Assembly: GCF_043290135.1 (NCBI RefSeq)
Contig: NC_134702.1
Location: 86,115,317 to 86,179,316, forward strand
Direction: 5' to 3'
Length of the DNA: 64,000 nt
From: Rhipicephalus microplus
Lineage: Eukaryota > Arthropoda > Arachnida > Ixodida > Ixodidae
Part shown: positions 35,244 to 44,340 of the stretch, piece after piece
Layout: the number at the start of each line of letters is the position of its first letter
Numbering within the stretch: position 1 is the first letter of the stretch
Made by a program: the position numbers and the translations under genes
Notes under the pieces: model-generated
The model's database searches: none
What the model saw: the letters and a program-made list of their open reading frames with translations, nothing else
Told to the model about the DNA's origin: nothing

Positions 35244-37611
35244 TATTGAAATTGATTGGTTACAAATGGTGGTTACAATGGGGTTTACTACTGATACAGA
35301 GGGAGGTCCCAAAGTCAAGAGACTGTACAGGGGACCTCCCATAAGAGCTGAGTAAACAAAAGTACTTTAACGCAACAAAAATGTGTACACAAAGTAAACA
35401 CTCAAAAAGAAGCAATTAACACTGAGATATCGTTGGATTATTTAAAAATTACAAAAGAAAGCAGAGATGATGAAATGATGAAATGACTATGCTGAATGCA
35501 GATAATTCCGAAGGTTGATTTTGAATGCGTGGAAATTGGAGATATTTTTAACATGGCATGGTAATGAGTTCCATAGTTGTGTGGCTGAAAAGTTAGTAGT
35601 GAACTTACCATAATTAGTTCTGGGTTTCGGTAATAAGAAGCTATTGCTGGATGCGAAACGTGTTGACAAAGAGTAAGGATACTGGCTTTTGATGATTATA
35701 GGGAACGGGAGCTTTCCGCTGATGGATTTGTGGATTAGTATTGCGAGGGAATATTTATGTAGTTTTCCCACCGACAGAATACCGTTAGAGGTGAGCAAAG
35801 GCAATGCTTCTGATGTGTAGGTGCTATGTGTCATGATGCGAATAGCCTGATTTTGAGTGTGTTGCAATGGAGATAAATGGACTGGATACGTGTTTCCCCA
35901 TGATGATATGCAATAATTAATATACGTATGAATGAAAGCGTAATAAAGGGATATTAGTGTGTTCATATGGAAAAAATTGCGAACTTTAATTAATATCCTA
36001 ATGCCATAAGCTGTCTTCTTTGTTAACGATGAAACATGCTCATCAAATTTTAGGTGCTTATCTAATGTGACTCCGAGAAACATGACACTGTCAGTAGGAT
36101 AAAGTGTGTTTGAAGCGAAAGTTAAAGATGGTGATCCTGAATAAATCCTATGCTTAGAAGAAAAGATGACGAACTGAGATTTTGTAGCATTTATCTGTAG
36201 TTTATTTTGCCGGCACCAGGTAACTATGCTGTCCGCGTCGTAGTTAAGCTTGTAGATTAATGAATCAAGGTGGTTATCTGAGCAGAAAATAGTAGTGTCG
36301 TCAGCGTAAAGAATACAGTCAGATGATTTTAGGCATTGTGAAAGATCATTGATGTATATTAAAAATAAGAGAGGTCCTAATATTGATCCCTGCGGTACCC
36401 CAATGTTACTTGTTTTAGGGTGTGAGTAAGTGTTAGATATAGACACAATATATTCTCTATCTTTTAAGTAGTTACGTAGTAATTTCAGTGGCGGGCCTGC
36501 TATTCCAATAGACTCTAATTTAGCAAATAGTATATTGTGAACAAGTGAATCGAATGCTTTAGATAAATCAATAAAGAGCGCCCCAGTCAAATTACCTGCA
36601 TCAATTGCCTGCCGGATTTTATCTGTCAAGTAAATTAATGCTAAATCAGTTGAGTATCCCTCCCTAAATCCAAATTGATTTGTTGATAAGACATGAAATT
36701 TTGAAAAATAGGAAGACAAGCGTGTTACTATTAGTTTTTCAACAACTTTGCTAAAGAATGAGAGTATAGCTATAGGTCGATAATTAGATGTGAGACGCTT
36801 ATCTCCCTTCTTGAAAACAGGAATTATTTTGGCTTTCTTCAAGGAACTTGGAAAAATTCCCGTGGTAAAAATAAGGTTTACTATGTGACAAAATGTTTCA
36901 GATATTAAACTTGCTATAAGTTTTATGAGAGAGGGGCGGAAATTATCAATACCGGGCCCGGTATTTTTTAGACTAGAAATGATAGTGACTATTTCTTCAG
37001 GTGTCACGGGGTGAAGGAAAAAGCTGTGAGGCATGCGTGGGTAAGACTGGGTCAGAGGATCGTCTTCCCGTTGCTTGTCTGTACAGAAGAAGTTAATAAA
37101 AGAGTTAGCAATGTCTAAGGGATTATCGAGAAGTAGGTCTCCCGATTTTATCATTGTTATTTCGCTATGCTGGTTGGATCTACCCAAAAACGAGTTTAAA
37201 ATTTCCCACTGTTTTTTTACATCATTACCGGTACACTTAATTTTATTTTCATAGTACTGTGTTTTGGCATGTTTGAGTAGTTTTCCTAAACGATTAGAAT
37301 ATTTTTATACCTATCATGAAGCGCAGTATTGAACGGTTGTTTTTTTGTTTTTCTGTAAAGGTTATCTTTTTTCTTCAGGCAATCAAGCAAACTGCTAGAT
37401 AGCCATGGGTTACGAGGAGCTGAGAACGGTTTTTTACAGTTCATTATTTCGGTAGAATCTGCAAGGGCATTGGAAATTATCTTTGAAAATGTATCGTAGG
37501 CAGTTTCAGGGTTATCGCACGCGATGACTGGGTTCCAGTCTGTAGCAGATATTAACTCAAAGAACTTTGTTGAATTGAGCTTCTTCTTGTTGAATTGAAC
37601 CTGGTTCCTCG
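35244..37611 (-). mobile_element. CR1-type LINE, 5'-truncated, nested in another LINE
   Basis: A minus-strand element with an RT frame (35487-37187), a 3' UTR of about 240 bp and an octamer tail. Upstream of 37187 the linker between endonuclease and RT is recognisable in two frames (NPVIACDNPETAYDTF ... NPWLSSSLLDCLKKK, then after a frameshift near 37295 KTQYYENKIKCTGNDVKKQW). It is lost at about 37605, so the endonuclease is absent. Only a short imperfect similarity (CTTGGT/CTCGGT) flanks it, as CR1 insertions often lack clear duplications. Confidence 0.85.
35487..37187 (-). CDS. CR1 reverse transcriptase (open, 566 aa)
   Basis: An uninterrupted frame with RT blocks in order: KKAKIIPVFKKGDK, NYRPIAILSFFSKVVEKLI, QFGFREGYSTDLALI, GALFIDLSKAFDSLVH (catalytic Asp), NIGVPQGSILGPLLFLIYIN, CILYADDTTIFC (YADD) and FLGVTLDKHLKFDEHV, followed by the CR1-type C-terminus (GNTYPVHLSPLQHTQNQA; TQLWNSLPCHVKNISN). 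The protein copies the element RNA at the target site. The start shown is only the first Met in frame. A frameshift just upstream (about 37295) and the 5' truncation mean the protein is incomplete. It is well preserved compared with most LINE remnants in the window. Confidence 0.9.
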   Translation of the reverse strand: MGRSNQHSEITMIKSGDLLLDNPLDIANSFINFFCTDKQREDDPLTQSYPRMPHSFFLHPVTPEEIVTIISSLKNTGPGIDNFRPSLIKLIASLISETFCHIVNLIFTTGIFPSSLKKAKIIPVFKKGDKRLTSNYRPIAILSFFSKVVEKLIVTRLSSYFSKFHVLSTNQFGFREGYSTDLALIYLTDKIRQAIDAGNLTGALFIDLSKAFDSLVHNILFAKLESIGIAGPPLKLLRNYLKDREYIVSISNTYSHPKTSNIGVPQGSILGPLLFLIYINDLSQCLKSSDCILYADDTTIFCSDNHLDSLIYKLNYDADSIVTWCRQNKLQINATKSQFVIFSSKHRIYSGSPSLTFASNTLYPTDSVMFLGVTLDKHLKFDEHVSSLTKKTAYGIRILIKVRNFFHMNTLISLYYAFIHTYINYCISSWGNTYPVHLSPLQHTQNQAIRIMTHSTYTSEALPLLTSNGILSVGKLHKYSLAILIHKSISGKLPFPIIIKSQYPYSLSTRFASSNSFLLPKPRTNYGKFTTNFSATQLWNSLPCHVKNISNFHAFKINLRNYLHSA

Positions 37612-37842
37612 GTGTAGTATTTATTCAACACATGTCACGAGACTCGCATACTGAGCATGTAGCTCACAAAGCGGCTCGTGTGTTAGGACTTATCTACTGT
37701 CATCGCGACTTATTGCCAATAAGGACCAGACTTTTCATCTACAACTCTTTATTTATTTCTTACAACGAACACTGTTTTATTGTTTGGGGAACAACCTTTT
37801 CTACAAACGTTTTGAAACAGAAAAAAGAATGCAAAGCAAAAT
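37612..37842 (+). pseudogene. CR1/L2-type LINE, right part of the split element
   Basis: It continues the protein interrupted at 35208: GVVFIQHMSRDSHTEHVAHK, then AARVLGLIYCHRDLLPIRT, RLFIYNSLFISYNEHCFIVW, GTTFSTNVLKQKK. The copy stops at an (AG)n tract. Left and right parts join in frame across the insertion when the 2.4-kb CR1 is disregarded, showing that the CR1 is the younger of the two. Confidence 0.7.
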
Positions 37843-37844
37843 AA

Positions 37845-37861
37845 TGAGAGAGAGAGAGAGG
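37845..37861. repeat. (AG)n microsatellite
   Basis: A short GAGA tract at the boundary between the split LINE and the next element. Confidence 0.9.
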
Positions 37862-37994
37862 CTTATTTACAAAAAGGCAGAGAGGTCGGCCTGAGCTATA
37901 GCTTGTTCTAGCCTGCTACTCTACACTGGGCGACGGGAAAGGGAAATGAAAGAATAATAGATGGCGATGGTGAGATAGAGAGGTGCTTCTCGAG

Positions 37995-38027
37995 TCGCTT
38001 CTCGGCCTTTTGGCTAAGATCAAAGTG
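37995..38027 (+). ncRNA. U2 snRNA 5' end fragment
   Basis: TCGCTTCTCGGCCTTTTGGC followed by TAAGATCAAAGTG corresponds to nucleotides 2 to about 30-34 of U2 snRNA, whose start is among the most conserved RNA sequences in eukaryotes. The match breaks off before the branch-site-pairing region (GTAGTA), so this is not a functional gene. It sits immediately upstream of an RLE-type LINE. Confidence 0.85.
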
Positions 38028-38066
38028 GCTCCCCCACTTTTGATCTTTATAGCCAAAAGACGAGAA
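37997..38066. repeat. Inverted repeat of the U2-like head
   Basis: The right arm CCACTTTTGATCT (38034-38046), TAGCCAAAAG (38050-38059) and CGAGAA (38061-38066) is the near reverse complement of AGATCAAAGTGG, CTTTTGGCTA and TTCTCG in the U2-like head. A loop of about five bases lies between the arms. The transcript would fold into a long hairpin that hides the U2 sequence. Confidence 0.8.
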
Positions 38067-38533
38067 CGGTCTCTCCCGGGGAGCCGGCCGCCCTGGAAGG
38101 TCCACCTTCTCCTGGTCGCACGGAGCAACGCTGTACCTGGGTCCACCTGGTTCCTCGGCCCTGCTGTACCATCGAAGGAGTCTCCGGCCATCTACCGACG
38201 CGGCGGGCCCACGAGCAGGAGCAGACGTCCTCCGGGAGTGGTAAGAGTCTACAAGCCTTTTCTTTCCTGCCACTCCCGGCCCGGTCGTCAATGCCTGCTG
38301 GCGACATCCACGGGCCCCGGTCCTCGTGACCACCCCACCGCCGTCGTCGTCCGAGCCTACCGGCCCGGACATCAAGCCACGGGGACGTGGACATCTACCG
38401 ACGAGGCGTTCCAGTCCAGCCAGCGGGAGAAGACGCCCTCCGGGAGCGGTGAGAGTCTACAAGCCTTTTCTTGCCTGCCGCTCCCGGTCCGGTCACCAAT
38501 GCCCGCTGGTGACACCAATGGACCCCAGTCACC

Positions 38534-39199
38534 GTGACCACTTCGCCGCCGCAGGCGTCGTCGCCCGGGTCTTCTTGCCCGGACGTCCGTCCACAATGTC
38601 CTGCCACCTGGAGGAGTCCCTGCCTGGCCATGCCTACCCCCCGTCGAACACTTGCCGTGTCCATCGAGCCACTCGTCCCGGGTTCCGGTAGCCGTTGGCG
38701 GCGTCCCGCTCCCCCTTTTGGGCTGAGCACCCCGGCGCCGCCACCGGCCCAGCGGCCTCGTCCTGGCACCCCTGCATCTACTGGCGTTTCTGTGGCAGCG
38801 TCGGGCCCTACTGGCTCTCGACCGCCCGTCGTTCACCAGGTCATCATGACGGTGTACGTGCCGGTGCTCGGGATACTACGTTGCCCTTATACCTGTTGCG
38901 ATGGCTGCCAAGCCTGCACATCAGTTTCGCTCCGACTGTCCGCGTGGTGGTCCCACATGGAGCGAAAACACGGGGTTCGGCCAACGAGGCGTCTCTACCG
39001 GTGCGTAGCCTGTGATGCCCGGTTGGCTTCGCTGTCCGCCCGCCACGACTGCCCGGGTCCTGCCATGAACGGGCCCTTCCACCCTTGCCGGTACTGCCCG
39101 AATTACTTTAATTGCGAGCGCTCCTTGACCCGGCATACCATGGCACGGCATGCGCAAGAGGAATCCACCCCCTATGTACCTCTTCGCAACCCACGGTAG
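38534..39199 (+). pseudogene. RLE-type LINE ORF, zinc-finger N-terminus
   Basis: Three Cys/His modules in the second half: CPYTCCDGCQAC ... WWSHMERKH, YRCVACDARLASLSARHDC, and a classic C2H2 finger CRYCPNYFNCERSLTRHTMARH (CX2CX12HX4H, about 39086-39150). Such fingers bind the target DNA in R2-like elements. The frame stops at 39197-39199. The same frame reopens after it with a Ser/Pro/Thr-rich linker (39437-39784) and then 39857-40339, so the whole is one decayed ORF. The first Met is not certain because the upstream sequence is open and Pro-rich. Confidence 0.8.
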
Positions 39200-39436
39200 C
39201 CTACGGCGACTCCCTCCAGTTCTTCTGGTACAGAGTCCCCACTATCTTCCGGTCCAGCTCTTTCGGGTACAGCTTGCTGAGTCCATCCAGAACTACAGAC
39301 CCGAGCAACCGTTTCCCGGTCTCGAAGACGTCGTGGAGGCAAGTCTTCCACATCGACGCCATCCTCGAGTACCGGGTCGGTATCCAGCACTTCGGCTATC
39401 GGTTCTCCGTCGGCGTCCAGCTCCGAGGCGTCTACC

Positions 39437-40339
39437 ATGCCGGGCCACTGTTCAGCCACTTCTGGCTCCGGTTATTCCACGCCTCGACAGTCGCCTTCGG
39501 TTCCCGGAACGCCACCGTCCGTGCCACCAGATCCTGGTCCCCCGTCCACGACTGGCGAGGTTTCGTCCGCGCCCGGCTCGTCTTCTCATCGTCACACCGG
39601 TCCTGGCTCCACGTCGTCTGCTTCGAGGGCTTCCTCACGGATGTCCACGGAGCTTGCCAACGTCCCCGGTACCGACGACCCCGACGACGCATCGGCCAAC
39701 GAGCCGGTGGACGAACAGAGTGTCCCAGCTGCCGGCACCGTCGTCGACCACCGCACTTTGTCGACCAGTTACCGCTCCTCCTAATCCCCTTGCCTTTTCG
39801 AGCGGTTAAAAGACACTGGCGCGGACGATCCCGACGACGGCGCACACGAAACTACTGTGGAGGCACCGACAATGGAAATGCCACCGGACCACACCATGCT
39901 GCTTGCGGAGCAGGTCCGCGCCTTGCGAGCCACGCTTTGCTCAGCACCGACGCCAGACTCCTGGGCGATGTGTGAGCAGGCGTGGTCTCGGGCTGTTGCT
40001 GTGGCCGCGGAGGCTGTCCGCCTCCCACCGTCAACACCGGGACGCCCTGCTCGAGACGTCAACCACGACAATGTGACGCAGATCCAGCGTCTCTACCGCA
40101 GGAACCGCCGACGTGCCGTGTGCCTGATCATGGAGGGACCCACACCGTCCTGTACCATCCTTATACGAGACATCCAGGGCCATTGGGCCTCCACCTGGTC
40201 ACCTCGCACGGCAGACACGTCAGCGCTGTTCCAACGACCCGCGGATCCTGTTCCGGTCAACACGGCGTCGTTCTCGTCAGACGAGGTTCTCCTCCGGCTC
40301 CAGAAGTCGGAGAACACGGCCCTGGTCCCGACAGACTGA
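39437..40339 (+). pseudogene. RLE-type LINE ORF, linker and pre-RT region
   Basis: Same frame as the zinc fingers. First a low-complexity Ser/Pro/Thr linker, a stop at 39784, then a segment with MCEQAWSRAVAVAAEAVRLP, QIQRLYRRNRRRAVCLIM and FSSDEVLLRLQKSENTALVP, leading into the RT. The end of this frame (about 40335) overlaps the next one, ENTAPGPDRLTYQHW-like, which marks a single frameshift. Alternative long frames at 39112-39975 and 39150-39809 are shadows produced by high G+C. Confidence 0.65.
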
Positions 40340-41391
40340 CCTACCAGCACTGGTGGTCCGTCGACCCGGAGGCCCGCTTCCTGTCTGCCCTTTTCAAAGC
40401 CTGCGTTCACCACCGTCGCACCCCGGAGTCATGGCGAACGGCGCGTATGGTACTGATGTAGAAGAAAGTTGATCCCTCTGTCCCGGGCAACTGGCGACCG
40501 ATTGCACTTGGCTGTACTGCCTCCAAGCTATACGCCAAGTGTCTTGCCTCGCGCCTGCAAGCCTGGATCATGGATCACCCGGTCTTGTCCAAGTGCCAAA
40601 AAGGTTTCCTCCCGTATGACGGCGTCTTCGAACTGAACTACATCTTCCAGCACCGCATGGACGCAGCCAGAGCCGGTGGCACGGGGTTTTGCGCAGCCCT
40701 TTTGGACTTCGCAAACGCCTACGGGTCCGTGCCTCACCAGGTCCTCGTGTATGCCCTCCGTGGTTCCGGTGCCGGAGAGACGTTCACCGCCCTCATCAAG
40801 GACCTTTACCTAAACAATCAGACTGTCATCGTTGCTGCAGAGGGCACGACGGAACCCGTCGTCTTCAGCTCGGGTCTACGCCAGGGCTGCCCGCTCAGGG
40901 GGTTGCTCTTTAACCTGGTTATAGAAACCGTGGTTCGAGGCGTCCAAGGCACAGGCGACGACCAGAACATCCTCGCCTCTGCCGACGACCAGACGCCCCT
41001 GGCCGACTGTCCTGCCCTCCTTCAGAAACGCATCAACATGGTCGAGACGCTGGCAACACCGCTTGGGCTATCCCTCAAGCCGAGCAAGCGTACGACCCCT
41101 CACCTCAGTGGCGTCACCCCCATAGGAATGCGGCCAACCGGCTTCCGAGTCTCCGGCGTCTCGGTCGCAGCTTTGAGCGACTCCGAGCCGCTCCGCTACC
41201 TCGGACGCCCGGTGGGTTTCCGCCTTCCACATCAAACGGGGACCATTGTCATTGACGACGCCATTCGCAACGCCACGGCTATTTTTTCCTCCCTACTAGC
41301 CCCCTGGCAGCGTATTGACGCCCTCAAGACATTTGTGTTCCCCGCCCTGAACTTCTCTATGAGGTGCGGCGTCTTGACCAAATCAGACTAG
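40339..41391 (+). pseudogene. RLE-type LINE reverse transcriptase
   Basis: RT blocks in one frame: LTYQHWWSVDPEARFLSALF, a stop at 40459-40461, VPGNWRPIALGCTASKLYAK, LPYDGVFELNYIFQHRM, FCAALLDFANAYGSVPH (catalytic Asp), SSGLRQGCPLRGLLFNLVIE, ILASADDQTPLAD (ADD catalytic pair, with Ser in place of the usual F/Y), and LRYLGRPVGF. The frame ends at TAG 41389-41391 but continues beyond it in the same frame. Apart from two nonsense codons the RT is well preserved. Confidence 0.85.
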
Positions 41392-41397
41392 CACCGG

Positions 41398-42576
41398 TTG
41401 GACCTTGACATCAGGCCCATGGTCAAGCGTACATTGTACCTACCGGTGAACGCATCGACCCATTACGTCTACGGGAGCGCCTCCGGAGGAGCTATAGCGA
41501 TCCCGGTGGCAGCGGAGTTGTACGACATCTGCCGTATTTACTCCGCTTTTAAGCTCCTTACGACACCAGAACAGTCGCTACGGGACCTCGCCCTGTCCGA
41601 TGCTTACAAGCTTGCCTCCACCCGCCTCGGATGGGAGGCTACCCGTTACGAGTTGGAGGCGTACCTCTCCGGCGACCTACAGGTCGTCCACTCAATGCTG
41701 GCAACCCAGCTGCGCAGCGTGTGGACCGAGGCCGTAAGGCGTCCCGATGGCTACAAGTTTCGTGGTCCCTGCGGCCGGACCACGTCACCTCCATCTGCGG
41801 CGATGCACCACTTCCACCAACACAAAGGAACTGGGTCATGCGGACGCTACGAGATGTGCTGGCCCACGTCCGGGACAACGCCCTCCACGACCAGCCAAAC
41901 CAGGGGAAGGTGATGGCCTGCGTCTCGGTGGATCGTGCGAGCTCCCACTTCATCACCACGGGAGCATTCACACACTTCGCCGACTGGCGGTTTATCCACC
42001 GGGCGCGCCTCAACCTGCTACCCCTGAATGGCGCCGTCATGTGGGGCCCACCTGACCGAGACCAGCGCTGCCGGGTCTGCGGCTACGCGAGGGAGACGCT
42101 GCCGCACGTGCTATGCCACTGCATGATGCATAGCGCCATGTCTCAGGCGTGGCACAACGTGGTGGTCTCGCGCCTTCGCACGGCCGCTGCCCGTGACTAC
42201 ACCGTGTGTTCGAGAACCGGCCAGTCGGCGACACTGGATTGCGTCCTGATCGTGTCTTGGTTCACGGGGAGGAGGCCCTGGTGATCGACGTGGCTTGCCC
42301 GTTCGAGAACACACCGGAGGCCTTTACCAACACGCGAAACGACAAGCTCGCACGCTACGTACCCGTCGCCGACTACCTGCGTCGCCGCTACCAGAGAGTA
42401 ACGGTGCCCGCCGTCATCGTCGGGGCTCTCGGCGCTTGGAACCCGCCAACGACCCCATCCTCCTGCGCCTGTGCTCCCGCAGCTACCTGTGTCTAATGAA
42501 AAAACTCTGCGTGAGCGAGGTGGTGGCAGCGTCCGGCGCCATCTACCATGCGCACGTGGGACATGGACGCAGCTAG
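41398..42576 (+). pseudogene. RLE-type LINE C-terminus: knuckle and restriction-like endonuclease
   Basis: 41398-41750 continues the RT frame (IRPMVKRTLYLPVNASTHYV). A frameshift near 41750 leads to VMRTLRDVLAHVRDNALHDQ and the zinc knuckle CRVCGYARETLPHVLCHCMMH (about 42068-42130). Another frameshift near 42200 leads to the nuclease core LRPDRVLVHGEEALVIDVAC ... NDKLARYVPVADYL (about 42235-42380), with the RPD, the D of VIDV and the K expected of a PD-(D/E)XK-type fold. The last stretch (SRSYLCLMKKLCVSEVVAAS) lies in a third frame ending at 42576. In R2-like proteins this nuclease nicks the target. Confidence 0.8.
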
Positions 42577-44086
42577 ACAACGACTGACCTAGACAAGACC
42601 TGCCCTACTACGTCGCCACGTCGCCTACCACCTGAAAGATGCCCTGGTTAACCAGTTGCTGTTCCGGCGGTTCCTGCGACGTCCACACCTTCCAATGTCC
42701 AGGTGTCCAAGGTGCTTACACCTGTGTCCGGACTCCATCTGGCTATCCCGGTGCTATGTACGGGCTCACAACAACGTCTACGGCAGACTCAAGACATTTC
42801 ATGCATTGTTTTGAACATAATAAAATTCTTTCTAGCTGAGACAAACGTTATAGCCACGCATATAGTCCAGTTACTTCTAAAAAAGTTATAACTGCTCTTA
42901 TGACCACAATTGCACTGTTGGTGTCTGGCCAAGGGCCCAGAACGGTCTCATCAGTTAAGCAGAAGAAATCAGTTTTTGTCGTTCACGTGCGTATGCTTGG
43001 CAGACACAAAATATGTGCTGAAGTGTTTCTGGCACATCACAGTGTTCACAATTAGGACCGGTGTCACTGCGACCGGTGATATGTGCATAACGTCAGGTGT
43101 ACGCCACACCAAGACCAATGCGGTGGATCATACCTGTGAGTTGCCGTTTCAATTTAGGGGGCATGCGGAGCTTCATTTCCGGGTCCTAATTGTAAAGTTA
43201 CTGGTGTCGCCGTTCCGGTTTCGTCCAGCGCTCAAGTTTGTAGCTGTGCATCACGCAGCAAAGCAGGGTGTTCGTGGCAGCTCGTGAAGATGCAATGCGT
43301 ACTTCAAGGGCATCGATTAAGGAATTTTTGGCTTCAGCATCTGCCTCTTCGTTTCCCACCACGCCGAAATGCGCGGGAATTAACTGGAAAGTGATAAGAT
43401 GGCCATTTGTTGAAGCAACCTGAATAAGTTCTGTGATTTCTGTTGCCAAGCTGTAATACGGACCTTACTTCATTGCAAAGCGTGTTTGGCATCACAGAAA
43501 ATCGTCCAGACACAAGGTCGCTCTCTGGAAATGTACTTTACTGCCTCCCGGATTGCGACGAGCTCTGCGGCAGTTGATGTGGTTTTATGGTCCACTTTGA
43601 ATCGTCGAGTGATATCCGTGTCTGGGATGACAAAGGCTGCGGCGGAGGTGTGTATTGTGGTGGACCCATTGGTGTACATATGCAGAGAATCATGGTACGT
43701 TGTGTATATGTGATGTAGGGTCAGTTGTCTGAGGCCAACACAAGAAACGAGCGACTTCTTCGTAATTCCGGGTATCGCAAAACAAACAGGCGGTTTAGGC
43801 AGGATCCATGGAGGCACTGCAGGGACATTTGGCGGGGAAAACCTTGATGGTATAATATTCTCATGCCGCGGTATTACTCTTGAGAAACTGCAGTCTGGGT
43901 GAGTGGCGGGTATAACTGGCAGTAGGTTCTGTCTGTCGGCTCAGCAATCGAAGGTGAACTCTAAGTGGCTCGCAGAGCATGTATACACTGATAAGACAAG
44001 CCCGAAACTCTGCGAGTGTACCATTTGTTGAAGTACAGCGTGGTAGACCCAAGCATCTTCGTAAGCATTGAGCTTGAACACGCTCC

Positions 44087-44099
44087 AGCGTCTTCACAC
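44087..44099. repeat. Target-site duplication of the nested SINE (left copy)
   Basis: AGCGTCTTCACAC here is identical to 44341-44353; the SINE lies between them. Confidence 0.95.
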
Positions 44100-44340
44100 G
44101 CCCCGCCACAGTGGTCTAGTGGTTAAGGTACTCGGCTGCTGACCCGCAGGTCGTGGGATCAAATCCCGGCTGTGGTGGCTGCGTTTCCGATGGAGGCGGA
44201 AATGTTGTAGTCCCGTGTACTCAGATTTGGGTGCACGTTAAAGAACTCCAGGTGGTCAAAATTTCCGGAGCCCTCCACTACGGCGTCTCTCATAATCAAA
44301 TAGTGGTTTTAGGACGTTAAACCCCACAAATCAATCAATC
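44100..44340 (+). mobile_element. Ruka-like SINE, well preserved, nested in the LINE
   Basis: Head GCCCCGCCACAGTGGTCTAG, TGGTTAAGGTACTCGGCTGC (A-box region) and CAGGTCGTGGGATCAAATCC (B box). Then body GTGCACGTTAAAGAACTCCA, GGTGGTCAAAATTTCCGGAG and GTTTTAGGACGTTAAACCCC, with a CAAATCAATCAATC tail. A perfect 13-bp duplication (AGCGTCTTCACAC) flanks it. The copy interrupts ORF2 between MKTFALALRHVAGARW and MAGRVKTLERVQAQC, so it postdates the LINE. Confidence 0.95.

Larger units (their letters stand above)
37995..42840 (+). mobile_element. RLE-type non-LTR retrotransposon (R2/NeSL/Utopia-like), degenerate
   Basis: A single-ORF architecture: N-terminal zinc fingers, a Ser/Pro-rich linker, RT, a CCHC-type knuckle and a C-terminal restriction-like endonuclease, ending near an AATAAAA at about 42819. 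This domain order distinguishes early-branching LINEs from the endonuclease-first types elsewhere in this window. The U2 head at its 5' end points to a U2-gene-targeting lineage such as Utopia (NeSL clade). G+C content is much higher than in the flanks. No U2 sequence is found at the 3' end, so this copy does not lie in an intact U2 gene. Confidence 0.85.

Noticed and set aside
37908..38836. Long minus-strand frames over the start of the RLE-type LINE
   Set aside because: Antisense to the element, Arg/Gly-rich, no domain; composition artefact.
39112..39975. A separate 287-aa protein in the G+C-rich region
   Set aside because: It overlaps the zinc-finger/linker frame of the RLE-type LINE and lacks motifs; high G+C suppresses stops in all phases.
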